From NCBI GenBank assembly GCA_965223035.1, contig OZ244980.1, positions 3,534,001-3,598,000 of the forward strand: DNA of 64,000 nt, written 5' to 3'. The translations under genes and the position numbers were made by a program. Of this stretch, positions 62,168 through 64,000 are shown one piece after another. Position 1 is the stretch's first letter. Each line of letters opens with the position of its first letter. The notes beneath the pieces were generated by a model. The model saw nothing but the letters and a program-made list of their open reading frames with translations. It was not told the origin of the DNA and ran no database searches. Source of the stretch: CAMDPA01 sp965223035. Its GTDB lineage: Bacteria > Pseudomonadota > Alphaproteobacteria > Rhizobiales > Hyphomicrobiaceae.

Positions 62168-63715
62168 TCAGATAACCGGCACGCGCCGACGCATGGCCGA
62201 CGGCAGGTGACGGTCGTACCAACCGCGCAGCGACGCCATCTGCGGATGCGCCAAATCACGCGCGAGATACTGCCAGATTCGGGGCACATGTTGCAGGTAG
62301 CGCGGTTTTTGATCGCGAACCGCCAGCCGGGCAAAAATGCCCAAGATCTTGGTGTTGCGTTGCGCGCCGATCGCAGCATAGGCATAGGCGAAGCCCGCAG
62401 CATCGAACCAAGGATCGGCAGCCGCGGCGCCCGCCACATAGTCGGCGTAAAGCGCCCGCTCAAGGTCCGCCGCGACATCGAGCCGGGCGTCCTGCAACAC
62501 GGACACCAGATCATAGGCCGCGGGGCCGATCAGAGCATCCTGAAAATCGATGATGCCGACGCGCGCGGCACCGTCGCGTTCGGGCAGCCACAGTAGGTTG
62601 GGAGAATGATAATCGCGCAGCACGAGCGCTGGCGGCTGCGCGGCCAGCCGGTTGAACTGCGCTTGCCAGAGGCCGAGAAACTCCGCCTTCGCTGCCGACC
62701 CGAGCGGGGCACCGGTGGCGACGGGGACATACCAGTCAACCAACAGCTCGACTTCGATTCGCATGGCTTCGAGATCGAAGACGGGAAGCTTGTGGTGTTG
62801 CCCGTCGCCGATCGGCAACTGGCGCTGAAGCGGCGCGCGATGGAGATGACGCAGCGCCGAGACGGCGGAGCGCCACAGCTGCTTCTGGTCGCGTCCGGCC
62901 TTTAGGGCCTGCGCAAAGGTGCAATCGCCAAAGTCCTCGATCAGGACCAACCCAGCCGGCAGGTCCGCGGCATAGATGGTGGGGGCTGACAACCCGAGCG
63001 CGCACAAATGCCGGGCAATCGCGATGAACGGCCCCGCATGTTCGGCCAGGTGGGCGATTTGGCTATAGGGCTTGCCATCGCGGATCACTGGCCCATCCGG
63101 TTGGGCAGGTGCGTCCATCAATAATGCGGTATGGCGGACCTGGCCGGACCGGTCGGCTACCCGAAAGTAACGCCGGCTTGAGGCATCGCCGGCTATCGGC
63201 ACACACCGCGCCTCGCCCCAATCGTGGGCGTGCAAGAACGTCTTGATGGCCATCAGCCGGGTGATGCGGTGGCGCCAACGACCATGGCCGACGGCGGTGA
63301 GCACGCGCGTCCCGGGCGCGTCGGATCCGGCCAGCGTGAGCTCCAGCCGATCGGCCGCCAGCCGCTGCGGAGCCCGATCCGGCCATTCAATCAGCACAGC
63401 GCCATCGGTGAGCGCCTCTTCGAGCCCCAACTCATCGACATCATGATCACCGCTCAGTCGATAAAAGTCGCAGTGGGTCAAAGCCAGACGCGTGGCGGTG
63501 TAGTGTTGCACAAGCGAGAAGGTCGGGCTGGGGACCTCGGCGTCGGGTTCGCCAAGCGCTGCGCGGATGATGGCGCGGGCCAAGGTCGTCTTGCCGGCAC
63601 CCAGTTCGCCGTAGAGCGCGACGGTATCCCCGGCTCGCAACTCGGCCGCAATCAGATCAGCGAGCGGCCCCAGGCCCGGTTCGTCAAGCACGCAGGTGAA
63701 ACAGTGTTGGGTCAT
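62168..63715 (-). CDS. tsaE: Fusion of TsaE ATPase and AmgK-like anomeric sugar kinase
   Basis: Two functions in one chain. Residues 1 to about 150 are TsaE, the ATPase of the tRNA t6A37 synthesis complex, with Walker A GELGAGKTTLARA (36-48), the PSPTFSLVQHY loop and HCDFYRL...IEWPD. From about 155 to 515 it is an aminoglycoside-phosphotransferase-fold kinase like AmgK (MurNAc/GlcNAc anomeric kinase): AGDASSRRYFRV nucleotide loop, catalytic loop VLRDYHSPNLLWL and metal-binding IIDFQDA. A TsaE-phosphotransferase fusion occurs in other alphaproteobacteria. No stop or frameshift separates the halves. The murU-like gene downstream supplies the next recycling step. Confidence 0.92.
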   Translation of the reverse strand: MTQHCFTCVLDEPGLGPLADLIAAELRAGDTVALYGELGAGKTTLARAIIRAALGEPDAEVPSPTFSLVQHYTATRLALTHCDFYRLSGDHDVDELGLEEALTDGAVLIEWPDRAPQRLAADRLELTLAGSDAPGTRVLTAVGHGRWRHRITRLMAIKTFLHAHDWGEARCVPIAGDASSRRYFRVADRSGQVRHTALLMDAPAQPDGPVIRDGKPYSQIAHLAEHAGPFIAIARHLCALGLSAPTIYAADLPAGLVLIEDFGDCTFAQALKAGRDQKQLWRSAVSALRHLHRAPLQRQLPIGDGQHHKLPVFDLEAMRIEVELLVDWYVPVATGAPLGSAAKAEFLGLWQAQFNRLAAQPPALVLRDYHSPNLLWLPERDGAARVGIIDFQDALIGPAAYDLVSVLQDARLDVAADLERALYADYVAGAAAADPWFDAAGFAYAYAAIGAQRNTKILGIFARLAVRDQKPRYLQHVPRIWQYLARDLAHPQMASLRGWYDRHLPSAMRRRVPVI

Positions 63716-63776
63716 GGTTGGTCAGAGCAGACCTGGCAAGGCGCCGTCAAGCGCAGCGGCGCGGATCGGCCGCCGG

Positions 63777-63998
63777 TCAAGCGCGCTCCGCCTCGGGCGA
63801 TTGCAATGGACGATGGGAGGCGGGCACCTCTGGGAAACGCACAGTCGCCCGCGTGCCGTGTCCCGGCTCGGATTCCAGCCGCATCTCGCCGTTGTGCAAT
63901 TCGACCAGGCTCTTGACGATCGACAGACCGAGACCGGCGCCACGATGCTTGCCACCCTGGCTACGGCTCTCAAACCGCTCCAACACACGATCTTGCTG
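63777..63998 (-). CDS. Sensor histidine kinase, C-terminal end (gene begins beyond the window)
   Basis: Only the last 70-odd residues are present. The ATP-binding domain G boxes are visible: VLERFESRSQGGKHRGAGLG (F box) and GLGLSIVKSLVELHNGE (G2 box), then the final beta strand TRATVRFPEV. It lies 61 bp upstream of tsaE-amgK on the same strand. In many alphaproteobacteria this position is held by a PAS-containing cell-cycle-type kinase, but the sensor and His box are outside the window, so its identity is open. Confidence 0.85.
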   Translation of the reverse strand, partial: QQDRVLERFESRSQGGKHRGAGLGLSIVKSLVELHNGEMRLESEPGHGTRATVRFPEVPASHRPLQSPEAERA

Positions 63999-64000
63999 GT

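Overview
The window is GC-rich, densely coded chromosomal DNA from an alphaproteobacterium. The evidence is the tig-clpP-clpX-lon-hup order, a CcrM-type GANTC methyltransferase, an AapJQMP-type amino-acid transporter, alphaproteobacterial-style AddAB (AddB without a visible Walker A), DUF1489, class I PHA synthase, and the run histidine kinase / tsaE-amgK / murU / addB / addA / trxA. I cannot fix the order; something near Rhodospirillales is only an inference. There are no rRNA genes, prophage, transposase genes or CRISPR arrays.

Layout. 0-7.3 kb: end of uppP, cysteine synthase, mercaptopyruvate sulfurtransferase, a luciferase-like flavin monooxygenase, a two-helix K+ channel, ccrM. 7.6-18.4 kb: a catabolic block (extradiol-type VOC dioxygenase, 4HBT thioesterase, indolepyruvate:ferredoxin oxidoreductase iorA/iorB, a two-domain aryl-CoA monooxygenase/OYE reductase), an alpha/beta hydrolase and glutaryl-CoA dehydrogenase. 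18.5-27 kb: L,D-transpeptidase, an orphan NMT1/SsuA-type binding protein, an amino-acid ABC transporter in the order P-J-Q-M, and a FecR-domain protein. 27.2-35 kb: tRNA-Leu and the protein quality-control block tig, clpP, clpX, lon, hup. 35.7-46.4 kb: tRNA-Val, dinB, an NAD-dependent dehydrogenase, phaC, GST, GMC oxidoreductase, a HisC-like aminotransferase, DUF1489 and a small secreted protein. 46.7-64 kb, all on the minus strand: DUF4403, ispE, a TPR protein, ETF-QO, trxA, addA, addB, murU, a tsaE-amgK fusion and the end of a sensor kinase.

How the genes fit. The aryl-CoA block and GcdH point to aromatic or aromatic-amino-acid breakdown, with electrons from GcdH reaching quinone through ETF and the ETF-QO encoded at 52 kb. 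AmgK/MurU recycle cell-wall amino sugars; UppP and the L,D-transpeptidase are also cell-wall functions. AddAB repairs double-strand breaks.

The most unusual content is non-coding. Two interspersed repeat families fill many intergenic gaps in 0-19 kb and 35-47 kb. Family A is a CTAG-bounded, one- or two-hairpin palindromic element of 61-154 bp. Family B is a GC-rich element of about 120-140 bp. In two places a family A copy sits inside a family B copy, which is direct evidence that A moves or moved. Separately, 14-19 bp tandem repeats recur beside or inside gene ends. One of them repeats the last codons and stop codon of the ETF-QO gene five times in phase.
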